Part shown: one piece after another, positions 1 through 5,873 of the stretch
Position numbering within the stretch: position 1 is the stretch's first letter
Layout: each line of letters opens with the position of its first letter
From: Candidatus Omnitrophota bacterium
Lineage (GTDB): Bacteria > Omnitrophota > Gorgyraeia > Gygaellales > Profunditerraquicolaceae
DNA length: 11,966 nucleotides
Direction of reading: 5' to 3'
Assembly (NCBI GenBank): GCA_026387485.1
Contig: JAPLLQ010000011.1
Location: 1-11,966, forward strand
The notes under the pieces: generated by a model
Told to the model about the DNA's origin: nothing
The model's database searches: none
The model's input: the letters and a program-made list of their open reading frames with translations, nothing else
Translations under genes and position numbers: made by a program

Positions 1-186
1 ACTTTCAATCTTAAAACCAGTTTCATTATCAGAGTTATCATGCCAATAGAGGCGTATCTCGGTAGTTGAGAGTGTAGTGGCAGTAAGATTGGTTGGCGCA
101 GTGGGAGCTGCCAGAGCAAAACCACTAGCCAAGAAAAACGACCATAATAAGATTACGGACAAAATCAGAATTTTTCTCTTTTGCAT
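1..186 (-). CDS. Secreted protein with N-terminal fibronectin type III domain (partial)
   Basis: Only the first 62 codons lie in the window, because the gene runs off the left edge. Residues 1-27 form a signal peptide: basic MQKRK start, hydrophobic core, and an ALA-A cleavage site near residue 27. The mature protein starts APTAPTNLTA and continues to IRLYWHDNSDNETGFKIES, the usual A-B-C strand opening of a fibronectin type III domain (Pro-rich start, core Trp, then the DNSDNETGF turn). Such domains occur in secreted or surface proteins for adhesion or polysaccharide contact. The ATG at 184-186 has no good Shine-Dalgarno. Two hairpins lie just upstream, one terminator-like, so expression may be controlled in the leader. 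It lies outside the att core at 404 and is therefore probably the original chromosomal neighbour of tRNA-Phe. The remaining domains cannot be seen. Confidence 0.75.
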   Translation of the reverse strand, partial: MQKRKILILSVILLWSFFLASGFALAAPTAPTNLTATTLSTTEIRLYWHDNSDNETGFKIES

Positions 187-204
187 ATTTTAAATGTTTT
201 TTAA

Positions 205-220
205 AGTCTTCATTAAGACT
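205..220 (-). promoter_or_regulatory. Perfect 6-bp hairpin before the FN3 start codon
   Basis: AGTCTT and AAGACT form a perfect 6-bp stem with a 4-nt loop between the terminator-like hairpin and the start codon at 186. No T-run follows on either strand, so it is not a terminator. It may limit access to the weak ribosome binding region or be an alternative pairing partner. Function is inferred from position only. Confidence 0.35.
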
Positions 221-223
221 AGT

Positions 224-255
224 AAAAAAATCCGCATAGACAGTCCTAGACGGAT
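224..255 (-). terminator. Terminator-like hairpin in the leader of the FN3 gene
   Basis: Read on the minus strand, ATCCG (255-251) pairs with CGGAT (234-230), with a short inner TAG/CTA helix and a small internal loop. Seven T residues (230-224) follow directly. The structure ends 37 nt before the ATG at 186 and no gene ends just upstream of it, so it is better placed as an attenuator than as the end of another transcript. The stem is imperfect, so strength is uncertain. Confidence 0.5.
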
Positions 256-403
256 ATGGTTAAACTAACTACAAAATTTTTTAGCTACGTCCTTCTCCAT
301 TACCCCCTCTTGACCCTAAAAGCCTTGCGTTGTTAATATACTACAAATAATGAAGTATTCAAGAGACAAAACCAGTTATTTTGAAAACGCTTTCTTTTAA
401 ATT

Positions 404-568
404 AAATGCCGAGAGAGGGAGACGATTGAACTTATTTTTCCAACCCTCGGGATAGCAATATATTATAACTTTAGTACTTTATTGTCAGAATTAAACAGTC
501 TGGATGCTACTCGATTGTTCCCTTTGTTGCCCTATTGTTTTCACTTAGATGGGCACATTTTGGGCACA
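404..568 (+). repeat. Left att end of element B: core plus arm-type repeats
   Basis: The 17-bp core occupies 404-420. It and the next nine bases are identical to the left end of element A (5690-5715), and patchy similarity continues to the arm sites. Two GGGCACA direct repeats lie at 551-557 and 562-568, exactly 11 bp apart, in a tract matching the left end of A almost base for base. Left of 404 the similarity stops, which places the chromosome-element junction here. No coding sequence is seen in this stretch or on to 632. Confidence 0.7.
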
Positions 569-632
569 AATATTTTTGACCTTCCCCTCTTTAGTGGACA
601 GATTATTAAGATAGTAACGCCTACTAATTAAA

Positions 633-1121
633 CTACTTCCTCGTTCTGCCGCGGTTCTTTTTAAGACCTAAACGCTTAGCCTGTTTATAAATAGCAGGCA
701 AACTTCTATATGGAAATAAATTACTAAGTTTTGAATTAGTTTTCCAACTTCTTTTTAATCTTCTTATTTCTTCTTTAGTCCAGACATAACCTTTCCTTTT
801 GATTTTTAATACATTTGCTTTCTGTTTTATAGCTACTTTTGTAAATTTCTTTAATAATCGCTTAACTTTGATACCTATTTTCGGATACTCTCTTTTTAAA
901 ATAGCGATTTCTTTTGCACCCCATCTTATAACTCGATATTTATCTAAAGTGTTTTTAAAATGTTTCTGTTTCCAAGATTTATTTACTTTAATTTTTAGTT
1001 TTTTTTTTTTGTTTTGTATGGTTTAATTAGAAAACCTTTTTCGTAGGAAGGGAATATTTGAACCCTTTCTTGGATAATCTCGTTCTAAAATCCTGATATA
1101 CCTATCTGTCCACTTCCCCAT
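633..1121 (-). pseudogene. Three-repeat Myb/HTH-like DNA-binding protein, broken by one in-frame stop
   Basis: A strong AGGAGG (1128-1133) precedes the ATG at 1121. The frame runs 163 codons to a TAG at 633-635 but is interrupted by a TAA at 1023-1025 after codon 32. Translating through it gives three similar units, each starting with Trp: WTDRYIRILERDYPRKG, WGAKEIAILKREYPKIG and WTKEEIRRLKRSW. The stop falls in the first unit exactly where the second has Val: FSN-stop-TIQNK against FTK-V-AIKQK, and both then reach LKIK. The unit pattern (Trp, acidic helix, Tyr-Pro, then a basic helix ending AIYKQAKRLGLKK) resembles small Myb/SANT-like helix-turn-helix repeats seen in phage and homing-endonuclease-associated proteins. 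The protein is very Lys/Arg-rich. Likely a mobile-element DNA-binding protein; precise role unknown. Confidence 0.65.
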
Positions 1122-1483
1122 TTTTATCCTCCTGAATTAAAAAAGCAACCATCTATTTAAAGAGTTGCCTTAAATTTAACCTATTTTAAACTGCATCACC
1201 ACTCCTTTGTGACCGTAAACACATTATAGCACTTTTTATATACCATTTAAACCTTTTCCTTGGTCTTCAGAGCATACAAACAAAAAGGGCTAAAAACGGT
1301 TAAGTCCAGCCCCTTGAGGCCTGTGACCACTTTGTGACCATGTTGCGCTAAAAAAAACTAAAATCCGCTAAACTTGATAAAAATGAAAAAACTGCTTAAC
1401 TGCTAAGAAAGGCGAGAGTTGTTAGGTAAATCTACGGGATTTGAAACTATCCAAGCTCTCATTACTTATCCTTTTACGCAGTA
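1122..1483. other. Noncoding stretch with a hairpin and a TGTGACCA direct repeat
   Basis: I see no gene here. On the minus strand GCAAC and GTTGC (within 1142-1170) form a small hairpin followed by a T-run, just upstream of the ribosome binding site of the broken HTH gene, so it could be a weak terminator or attenuator. TGTGACCA occurs at 1322-1329 and 1333-1340, again an 11-bp period, with a third partial copy near 1207-1214. This may be an arm site of a different integrase. The rest is low-complexity AT-rich sequence. Confidence 0.4.
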
Positions 1484-1663
1484 TTAATGCCAATCCGCAT
1501 CTATGCCAACAGAAGGAACTTTTTTATAAAGGTAGCTTAAATCAAGCTATCCCACTAATTCGTCGATTATCCAGGCAAGATGATCCTTGGGCAAGTAGTC
1601 TCCTATTGCAGCCGGGAAAAGCAGCTTATCTTTATTATTGTAGCCACGTACATTTAAGGACAT
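1484..1663 (-). pseudogene. N-terminal remnant of a DUF772-type (IS1182/IS5-like) transposase
   Basis: From the ATG at 1663, preceded by an AGGAG about 8 nt upstream, the frame reads MSLNVRGYNNKDKLLFPAA, then IGDYLPKDHLAWIIDELVG. An in-frame TAG (1547-1549) interrupts it before LDLSYLYKKVPSVG; the frame closes with a TAA at 1484. This is the pattern at the N-terminus of DUF772 transposases: a motif of the type LLPPSLDEFIPENHLVRFI followed by LDLSPLY. The expected next part (YHPxMML and the catalytic DDE domain) is missing, so this is only the first 60 or so codons of a protein normally over 400 residues. It is a decayed insertion sequence with a nonsense codon and a large deletion. Confidence 0.6.
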
Positions 1664-1820
1664 TTATCAATCTCCTTGATAGGTTTTATCGTCGGGAAAT
1701 GTTACTTTTACCGCCAAGAACAGTATAGCAGAATAGATTACTTTACAATATTTCGACGATAAGCCGACGATAACCTTCAGGAATTATCGCACAACCACTG
1801 GGTCGCTCACTTCCAGCTAA

Positions 1821-1894
1821 TTTTATTGCGTGTTCGGCTCTGCTTGTGGCTGGCGCTGGGCGGCGGCAGCCGCAAGCCGAGCCTCTCGCATAAA
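1821..1894. repeat. GC-rich long imperfect palindrome
   Basis: GGCTC-T-GCTTG-T-GGCTG (1836-1852) pairs with CAGCC-G-CAAGC-C-GAGCC (1867-1883), giving three 5-bp helices with only two non-Watson-Crick positions and a 14-nt G-rich loop. Outside an internal loop, TGCG (1827-1830) pairs with CGCA (1887-1890), and a further four A-T pairs follow if one base is bulged. The block is strikingly G+C-rich within an AT-rich region, which suggests foreign origin or a dispersed structured repeat. No T-run follows on either strand, so it is not a simple terminator. Function unknown. Confidence 0.55.
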
Positions 1895-1923
1895 GGCCAT
1901 AAGACCGAAAAGCAAAATTGAGA

Positions 1924-1985
1924 TTGACAATTAAAATGTGGGATGTAAATATTGTTCGAACAAAAACAATAATATTTGATATAAT
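1924..1985 (+). promoter_or_regulatory. Possible promoter and palindromic operator
   Basis: TTGACA at 1924-1929 is followed after 16 bp by TAAATA (1946-1951). A perfect TATAAT lies at 1980-1985 but lacks a good -35. Between them is the perfect 12-bp palindrome TTGTTCGAACAA (1952-1963). The start codon of the GT2 gene is about 270 nt further on, so any transcript would have a long untranslated leader. Assignment is tentative. Confidence 0.35.
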
Positions 1986-2257
1986 GTAAATTACGGTATT
2001 ATTAAGAGAGATTACTAATTCTTTTTATACACAGGCGGGGGAATGGAAACCGCGAATATTTGATGAAATAGTTTTTCGAATTCTGCGAATGTTGCGTATT
2101 AAGAAAAGATGAGAAAAACCGATAATGCGTTTTTGGATACCTTATAAAAATTTATGGAGATATTATCGTTTTATGCGTACATTTTCTTAAAATGCCCTGC
2201 TTGTTAATGGGAAACAGTATAACAGTAATATATATCATAGCGCAATAAGATTTAATT

Positions 2258-2935
2258 ATGAACAATAAACCTATTAGCATCGTTATGCCAGTCAAAAATG
2301 AAGAAGCCACCTTGGAGAAAATTATTAATGAGGCTAAGGGATATTGTGATGAAATTTTGGTTATAGATGGCGACTCAAAAGATTCCTCTAGGGAGATAGC
2401 CGAGAAATTAAATTGCCGAGTATTTTTAGATGGTGGAAAAGGAAAAGGCGAGGCGGTAAGGATTGCGATACAAAAAGCAAGCGGTGAAATAATAGTTTTT
2501 CTTGACGCGGACGGAAGTCATGAGGTAAAAGATATCCCAAAACTGGTAAAGCCTATAAAAAAAGACGAGGCAGATTTGGTTATAGCTTCCAGGAGACTTG
2601 GAGGAAGCGACGAACTCTACGGAAATTTTGATAGGTTAATAAGGCGCCTCGGAAGCTCGACTATAACATCGTTCATCAACATTCGTTTTAAGGTAAGATT
2701 GACCGATTCGCAAAATGGTTTTCGGGCGATTAGGAGAGATGTCGCAAGACAGCTTGATCTCAAAGAAAATATTTTTACTATAGAACAAGAGATGGTTATG
2801 AAATGTCTTAAAAAAGGTTTCAGGATAAGAGAAATAAACAGTCATGAATATTCAAGAAAATTCGGCAAGTCACGTATTAATGTCTTAACGATGGCGCCCC
2901 GATATATTGTATGCTTAATTAAAAATCTTTTTTAG
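2258..2935 (+). CDS. GT2 glycosyltransferase, polyprenyl-phosphate mannose/glucose synthase-like
   Basis: A 225-residue GT-A fold protein of the DPM1 type, predicted to move a sugar from a nucleotide donor to a polyprenyl phosphate at the cytoplasmic membrane face. Visible motifs are the N-terminal nucleotide-binding strand ISIVMPVKNEEATLE, the VIDGDSKDSS segment (residues 35-44), the metal-binding DADGS with D83 and D85, and the acceptor-side TDSQNGFRAIRR. It has no C-terminal membrane helices, unlike the longer GtrB/Dpm fusions, so it would be a peripheral enzyme. The ATG has no clear Shine-Dalgarno but agrees with the family N-terminus. It leads a plus-strand operon, with the radical SAM gene starting 6 bp after its stop and a GT39-like enzyme next. 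The product could feed that membrane transferase. Sugar specificity cannot be read from the sequence. Confidence 0.85.
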   Translation: MNNKPISIVMPVKNEEATLEKIINEAKGYCDEILVIDGDSKDSSREIAEKLNCRVFLDGGKGKGEAVRIAIQKASGEIIVFLDADGSHEVKDIPKLVKPIKKDEADLVIASRRLGGSDELYGNFDRLIRRLGSSTITSFINIRFKVRLTDSQNGFRAIRRDVARQLDLKENIFTIEQEMVMKCLKKGFRIREINSHEYSRKFGKSRINVLTMAPRYIVCLIKNLF

Positions 2936-2941
2936 TTTGAA

Positions 2942-3976
2942 ATGCTAAAAAAAATAAATTTTTTCAGAAATATCTTAAACTCCAATCTTCGGCGCCCTGG
3001 ATTTCCTTATAAACTTACCTTTGCCATAACTTATAGGTGTAATTTGCGTTGTCAGACCTGCCGCATTTGGGAAAAAGAAAAAAGGGAGGAATTAAGTGTC
3101 AGTGACATAGAACTCTTCTTTAAAAGAAATAGCAGGTTTAACTGGGTAGATTTTACCGGCGGAGAGATCTTCTTAAGGAAAGACTTGGTGGATATTATTA
3201 GAGTTGCAATAGAAAACAGCCGTTATCTCTATCTTCTTCATTTTCCAACCAATGGTTATTTGACCCGAAAGATCGTTTCAGAGGTTAAAGAGATATTGAA
3301 TTTCAAAACAACTCTTTTTGTAGTTACCGTATCTTTGGACGGTCCTCCCGCTTTACATGATACTTTAAGAGGAATAAATGGTGCGTGGCTAAATGCGATA
3401 GAGACATTTAAAGGCTTAAAAACACTAAAAGATAAGCGTTTTAAAGTTTATTTAGGTATGACACTTTCAAAATATAATTCTGGTTTAGTGAAAGAAACGT
3501 ATCAAAAAACAAAAGAGAGAATACCAGCCATCAGTTATAATGATTTTCATTTTAATATTGCCCAAACCTCAAATCATTTTTATAAAAACGCGGATGTAGA
3601 TTTAGGAGTAGATAAAGGGCTTATTAAAGATATAAAAGAGATTATTAAAGAAGAGAAGATATTTTCTGCGATAAAATTTTTGGAATATATCTATCAAAAA
3701 TTAAGTTCAAAATATATTGAAACAAAAAGGCCGCCTGTTGTTTGCAAGGCATTATCGGCATCCGTTTTTCTGGATCCTTACGGAGATGTTTATCCTTGTT
3801 CGATTTGGAGTGAAAAGATTGACAATTTAAGAGATTTTGATTTTGACTTGAAAAAGATATGGGATTCAAAAGATATTAAAAAAATTAGGCATAGGATAAC
3901 AAATAGAGAGTGCCCCGGTTGCTGGACACCCTGTGAGGCGTATCAGGCTATTTTAGGTTCGTTATTAGGATTATGA
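2942..3976 (+). CDS. Radical SAM protein with C-terminal SPASM-like cysteine domain
   Basis: A 344-residue enzyme. CNLRCQTC supplies the CxxxCxxC ligands C33, C37 and C40 of the radical SAM [4Fe-4S] cluster, and FTGGEIFLR (residues 71-79) is the SAM-binding GGE motif. The barrel continues through SLDGPPALHDTLRG. The C-terminus carries further cysteines C268, C286, C324, C327 and C331 (DPYGDVYPCSIW; ECPGCWTPCEAY), the layout of SPASM/twitch auxiliary clusters. Known relatives modify peptides, sugars or lipids by radical chemistry, and many such uncharacterised proteins sit in glycan or lipid gene clusters. Here it lies between a DPM1-like GT2 and a GT39-like transferase, overlapping the latter by 4 bp (ATGA), so it is probably translationally coupled. 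The substrate is unknown; a membrane-lipid or glycan modification is inferred from context only. Confidence 0.85.
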   Translation: MLKKINFFRNILNSNLRRPGFPYKLTFAITYRCNLRCQTCRIWEKEKREELSVSDIELFFKRNSRFNWVDFTGGEIFLRKDLVDIIRVAIENSRYLYLLHFPTNGYLTRKIVSEVKEILNFKTTLFVVTVSLDGPPALHDTLRGINGAWLNAIETFKGLKTLKDKRFKVYLGMTLSKYNSGLVKETYQKTKERIPAISYNDFHFNIAQTSNHFYKNADVDLGVDKGLIKDIKEIIKEEKIFSAIKFLEYIYQKLSSKYIETKRPPVVCKALSASVFLDPYGDVYPCSIWSEKIDNLRDFDFDLKKIWDSKDIKKIRHRITNRECPGCWTPCEAYQAILGSLLGL

Positions 3977-5451
3977 GAAAAGCCCGAGTCTTTAGGTTAT
4001 CAGCTATTCTTTTATTTCTCATTTTATTATTTGTCTTTAAAACCCCTTATCTAAATCTCCCTGTTTTTAGCGATGAGATTAATTATTTACATGGCGTTTT
4101 GGCGGTATACAATAACCATCTTAATCCTTTTGTTGAATTCTGGTCTTATAAACCGCCTCTTTTCTTTGTATTGGTTGCTTTACTTTTCAAGATATTCGGC
4201 TGTTCGCTCATAATCGCCAGAGCTGCAGTGCTCTTCTTTTCCTTTTTGCTACTCTATTTCACCCTTTTATTAGGTGAGAGATTATACGATAAAGAAACGG
4301 CTATCTTCGCGAGCATGCTCCTGTTTTTCTCCCCATTCTTGTTTGCTCAAAGCGGACTTTTTTATTGCGATATTCTGGTAGCGGCATTGACGCTTGCTAC
4401 CATCTATTTTTTTATCACTGATAATAAAATAGGGTATTTCATGGCGGGAACATTTCTGGTCTTAACCAAAGAACCTGCAATACTTGTTATTATTAGCATA
4501 GCTGCCTATAAACTTATTCTCGGTTTATTAAAAACCGTTAAAGAGAACCATATACAAAGAATCTTATTTAAAATACGGATTTTAATCTTAGGGGCATTGT
4601 TTATATTGTCTCCCCTTCTATTCTTTTTGATATGGATGTTAATTAACAAGTTGGTTTTTGGTTGGTTCCTCTGGCAGAAAAACGCATCTTTTTTGACGAA
4701 TTTCATGACTTCGTTCCATACAATTAAACCTGCAGTTAGGTATATTGTTGAATGCGCATTTTTAATACATTTCAGATTTTTGATTACCATGGCCATCTTA
4801 TCAGCCGTTCTTATCTCTCTATTTAGAAGCGAAACCAAGAAGAAATTCATAAAAAAAGAATACCTTCTTTTTGCCATATTACTTTTTATAGCTGTGGTTT
4901 TTTTCTCAGGGTTATCGGGAAAGATATATTGGCCGACACCCCGGTATATGTTATTTTTCCAACCATTATTCTTTCTTGTCGGCACAGCATCTATTATCCG
5001 ATTAATTAGAAATAGGATGGCCTATATTTTAGCCTTTTTGATTATTATATTTCTTTTTATTGGCTGTTGGCATTCAGAAGGTATTCCGCTAAACGGTGAT
5101 TTGAATTTAGATTACCTCACTATTGTGAAAGACCATAAAGAAGTTGCTGATTTTTTGGAAAAAAATTTTTCGTCCGAAGTGATAATTGCTACATGGCCGA
5201 TAAATCTTAATTTGACCGAACCGTTGCTCGGATATGTAACTAAGCCGCTGAAACACATCACAGATAAGCTTGCTCTTTTTGAAGAAGAAAAAAGACAGGG
5301 TTTAAATGCGGTAATCGTGATTTCAGAATATTATAAGTACTGGACAGAGGAAGGAAAAAATATAGTAGAATTTAAGGAAAATACAAAACCAAAACTTTTG
5401 ACAAAGTTTAGTTCTGGCAGCGAAGAAATCTCCCTCTATTTATTACGATAA
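3973..5451 (+). CDS. GT39/ArnT-like membrane glycosyltransferase (PMT_2 family)
   Basis: A 492-residue polytopic membrane protein with roughly 9 to 11 hydrophobic segments and a soluble C-terminal part from about residue 370. PVFSDEINYLHG has the Asp-Glu pair (D34, E35) in the first external loop, the catalytic acid position of GT-C enzymes. FWSYKPPLFF (57-66) matches the conserved Lys/Tyr-Pro-Pro motif, and TKEPA (about 164-168) fits the next conserved loop. Such enzymes transfer a sugar from a polyprenyl-phosphate donor to a protein, lipid or glycan on the outer face of the cytoplasmic membrane. It starts inside the stop of the radical SAM gene. Its TAA lies about 15 bp from the repeat that forms the right end of element B, and its last bases overlap the truncated HTH gene on the other strand. 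The acceptor cannot be predicted. Confidence 0.8.
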   Translation: MRKARVFRLSAILLFLILLFVFKTPYLNLPVFSDEINYLHGVLAVYNNHLNPFVEFWSYKPPLFFVLVALLFKIFGCSLIIARAAVLFFSFLLLYFTLLLGERLYDKETAIFASMLLFFSPFLFAQSGLFYCDILVAALTLATIYFFITDNKIGYFMAGTFLVLTKEPAILVIISIAAYKLILGLLKTVKENHIQRILFKIRILILGALFILSPLLFFLIWMLINKLVFGWFLWQKNASFLTNFMTSFHTIKPAVRYIVECAFLIHFRFLITMAILSAVLISLFRSETKKKFIKKEYLLFAILLFIAVVFFSGLSGKIYWPTPRYMLFFQPLFFLVGTASIIRLIRNRMAYILAFLIIIFLFIGCWHSEGIPLNGDLNLDYLTIVKDHKEVADFLEKNFSSEVIIATWPINLNLTEPLLGYVTKPLKHITDKLALFEEEKRQGLNAVIVISEYYKYWTEEGKNIVEFKENTKPKLLTKFSSGSEEISLYLLR

Positions 5452-5619
5452 ATCTATACTGCTTCCCATAGGAAATTTATAGCGTGGGATAAAACCGTAA
5501 TGAGTCCACTCGTAAAGAGTGCTCCGACTTATCTGAATTAAGTCGCTTAATTGCGTTATGGTTAGCAGCTTTTCCACCGGGTTAGATTTCCTTATTCTCA
5601 GAGGGCGCAAAATGGACAC
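5443..5619 (-). pseudogene. Truncated excisionase/AlpA-like HTH protein (second copy)
   Basis: From the GTG at 5619 the frame reads VSILRPLRIRKSNPVEKLL and TITQLSDLIQISRSTLYEW, then THYGFIPRYKFPMGSSIDLS and stop, 58 residues. It is clearly homologous to the 79-residue protein at 10008-10247 through KYKFP-type residues near position 50. It then diverges and ends at once, losing the part that in the intact copy reads VRFKEAEVDDCLKKR, the second half of the winged-helix excisionase fold. The last codons come from DNA next to the GT39 gene and overlap its 3' end. This looks like a truncation made when cargo was joined to the element end. Confidence 0.65.
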
Positions 5620-5706
5620 AAGGAAAATTAGATTTTTATTGGGGGGTGTAATTTGTTGCAGTAAGAATAGTTACAAGGTGCTAAAATCTAAATGCCGAGA
5701 GAGGGA
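5466..5706. repeat. Right att end of element B (repeat of 10093-10334)
   Basis: About 240 bp match the right end of element A at most positions and include the HTH coding segment, the arm pair and the core. The arm words are degraded: GGGCGCA at 5603-5609 and GGACACA at 5614-5620, still 11 bp apart. The core is 5690-5706, and this single copy also begins element A. Similarity starts near 5466, just past the GT39 stop. Confidence 0.75.
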
Positions 5707-5857
5707 GACGATTGAGCATATTTCCCTAACTCTCGCAGCTACAAGCTATTATAAATCTAACACCTTTATTGTCAATGAATTATACTGTCCGGATGTTTAG
5801 TTTTGTTTGGGTTTGTTAACGGATGTTTCTGTGTTGGATGGGCACATTTTGGGCACA
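5690..5857 (+). repeat. Left att end of element A: core plus arm-type repeats
   Basis: The core at 5690-5706 and the following GACGATTGA match the left end of element B. GGGCACA repeats lie at 5840-5846 and 5851-5857, 11 bp apart. A dyad surrounds the core edge: CGAGAG (5696-5701) and CTCTCG (5730-5735), with GGGA and TCCC inside it. The arms end 17 bp before the stop of the Fe-S protein gene, so cargo abuts the attachment sequences. Confidence 0.7.
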
Positions 5858-5873
5858 AAGTGCGCCGGTCGCC

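Larger units (their letters stand above)
1664..2257. other. Intergenic region with hairpins and possible promoters upstream of the glycosylation operon
   Basis: No convincing gene is present. Three CGACGATAA-type words cluster at 1686-1773: a 10-bp inverted pair, TTATCGTCGG (1686-1695) and CCGACGATAA (1764-1773), plus a direct copy at 1754-1762. They may be debris of insertion sequence ends. A 6-bp stem hairpin lies at 1768-1789. A GC-rich hairpin, listed separately, lies at 1821-1894. Further on are promoter-like words and a palindrome (1924-1985). From 1986 to 2257 the sequence is AT-rich, and the only short frame (2126-2191, about 21 codons) lacks a ribosome binding site. Confidence 0.4.
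404..5706. mobile_element. Element B: integrase-less tRNA-Phe island carrying a glycosylation operon
   Basis: The segment is bounded by the first two copies of the 17-bp core AAATGCCGAGAGAGGGA. Both ends carry paired arm-like repeats spaced 11 bp (551-568 on the left, 5603-5620 on the right). The right end also carries a truncated excisionase-like gene. Cargo is a broken DNA-binding gene, a transposase remnant and the plus-strand GT2, radical SAM and GT39 genes. No recombinase gene is visible, so mobility would depend on an integrase supplied in trans. The right arm repeats differ from the consensus and the HTH gene is truncated, so this end looks older or inactive compared with element A. 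Boundaries are inferred from repeats; excision has not been shown. Confidence 0.7.

Noticed and set aside
224..403. Complete c-di-GMP-I riboswitch call
   Set aside because: Only some words on the 3' half fit, and the conserved GGCAAACC segment is absent. I report the leader as a finding instead.
799..1026. 75-codon plus-strand frame rich in Phe
   Set aside because: It is the complement of the Lys-rich three-repeat gene; its Phe/Leu-rich composition is the mirror of Lys codons.
1441..1728. 95-codon plus-strand frame starting with TTG
   Set aside because: It lies antisense to the transposase remnant, has no ribosome binding site and shows no recognisable domain. The minus-strand translation explains the sequence better.
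1836..1883. GC-rich hairpin as an integron attC site
   Set aside because: The stem and mismatches recall attC, but no RYYYAAC/GTTRRRY pair is present at the ends and no integron integrase is nearby. Kept only as an unexplained hairpin.
4506..4985. 159-codon minus-strand frame
   Set aside because: It is antisense to the GT39 gene, whose membrane topology and motifs are convincing. No domain is visible in the antisense product.
5558..5800. 80-codon plus-strand frame across the central core, with a similar frame at 10147-10395
   Set aside because: The similarity between the two frames comes from the att repeat itself. Both are antisense to the HTH gene, and one runs into the tRNA.
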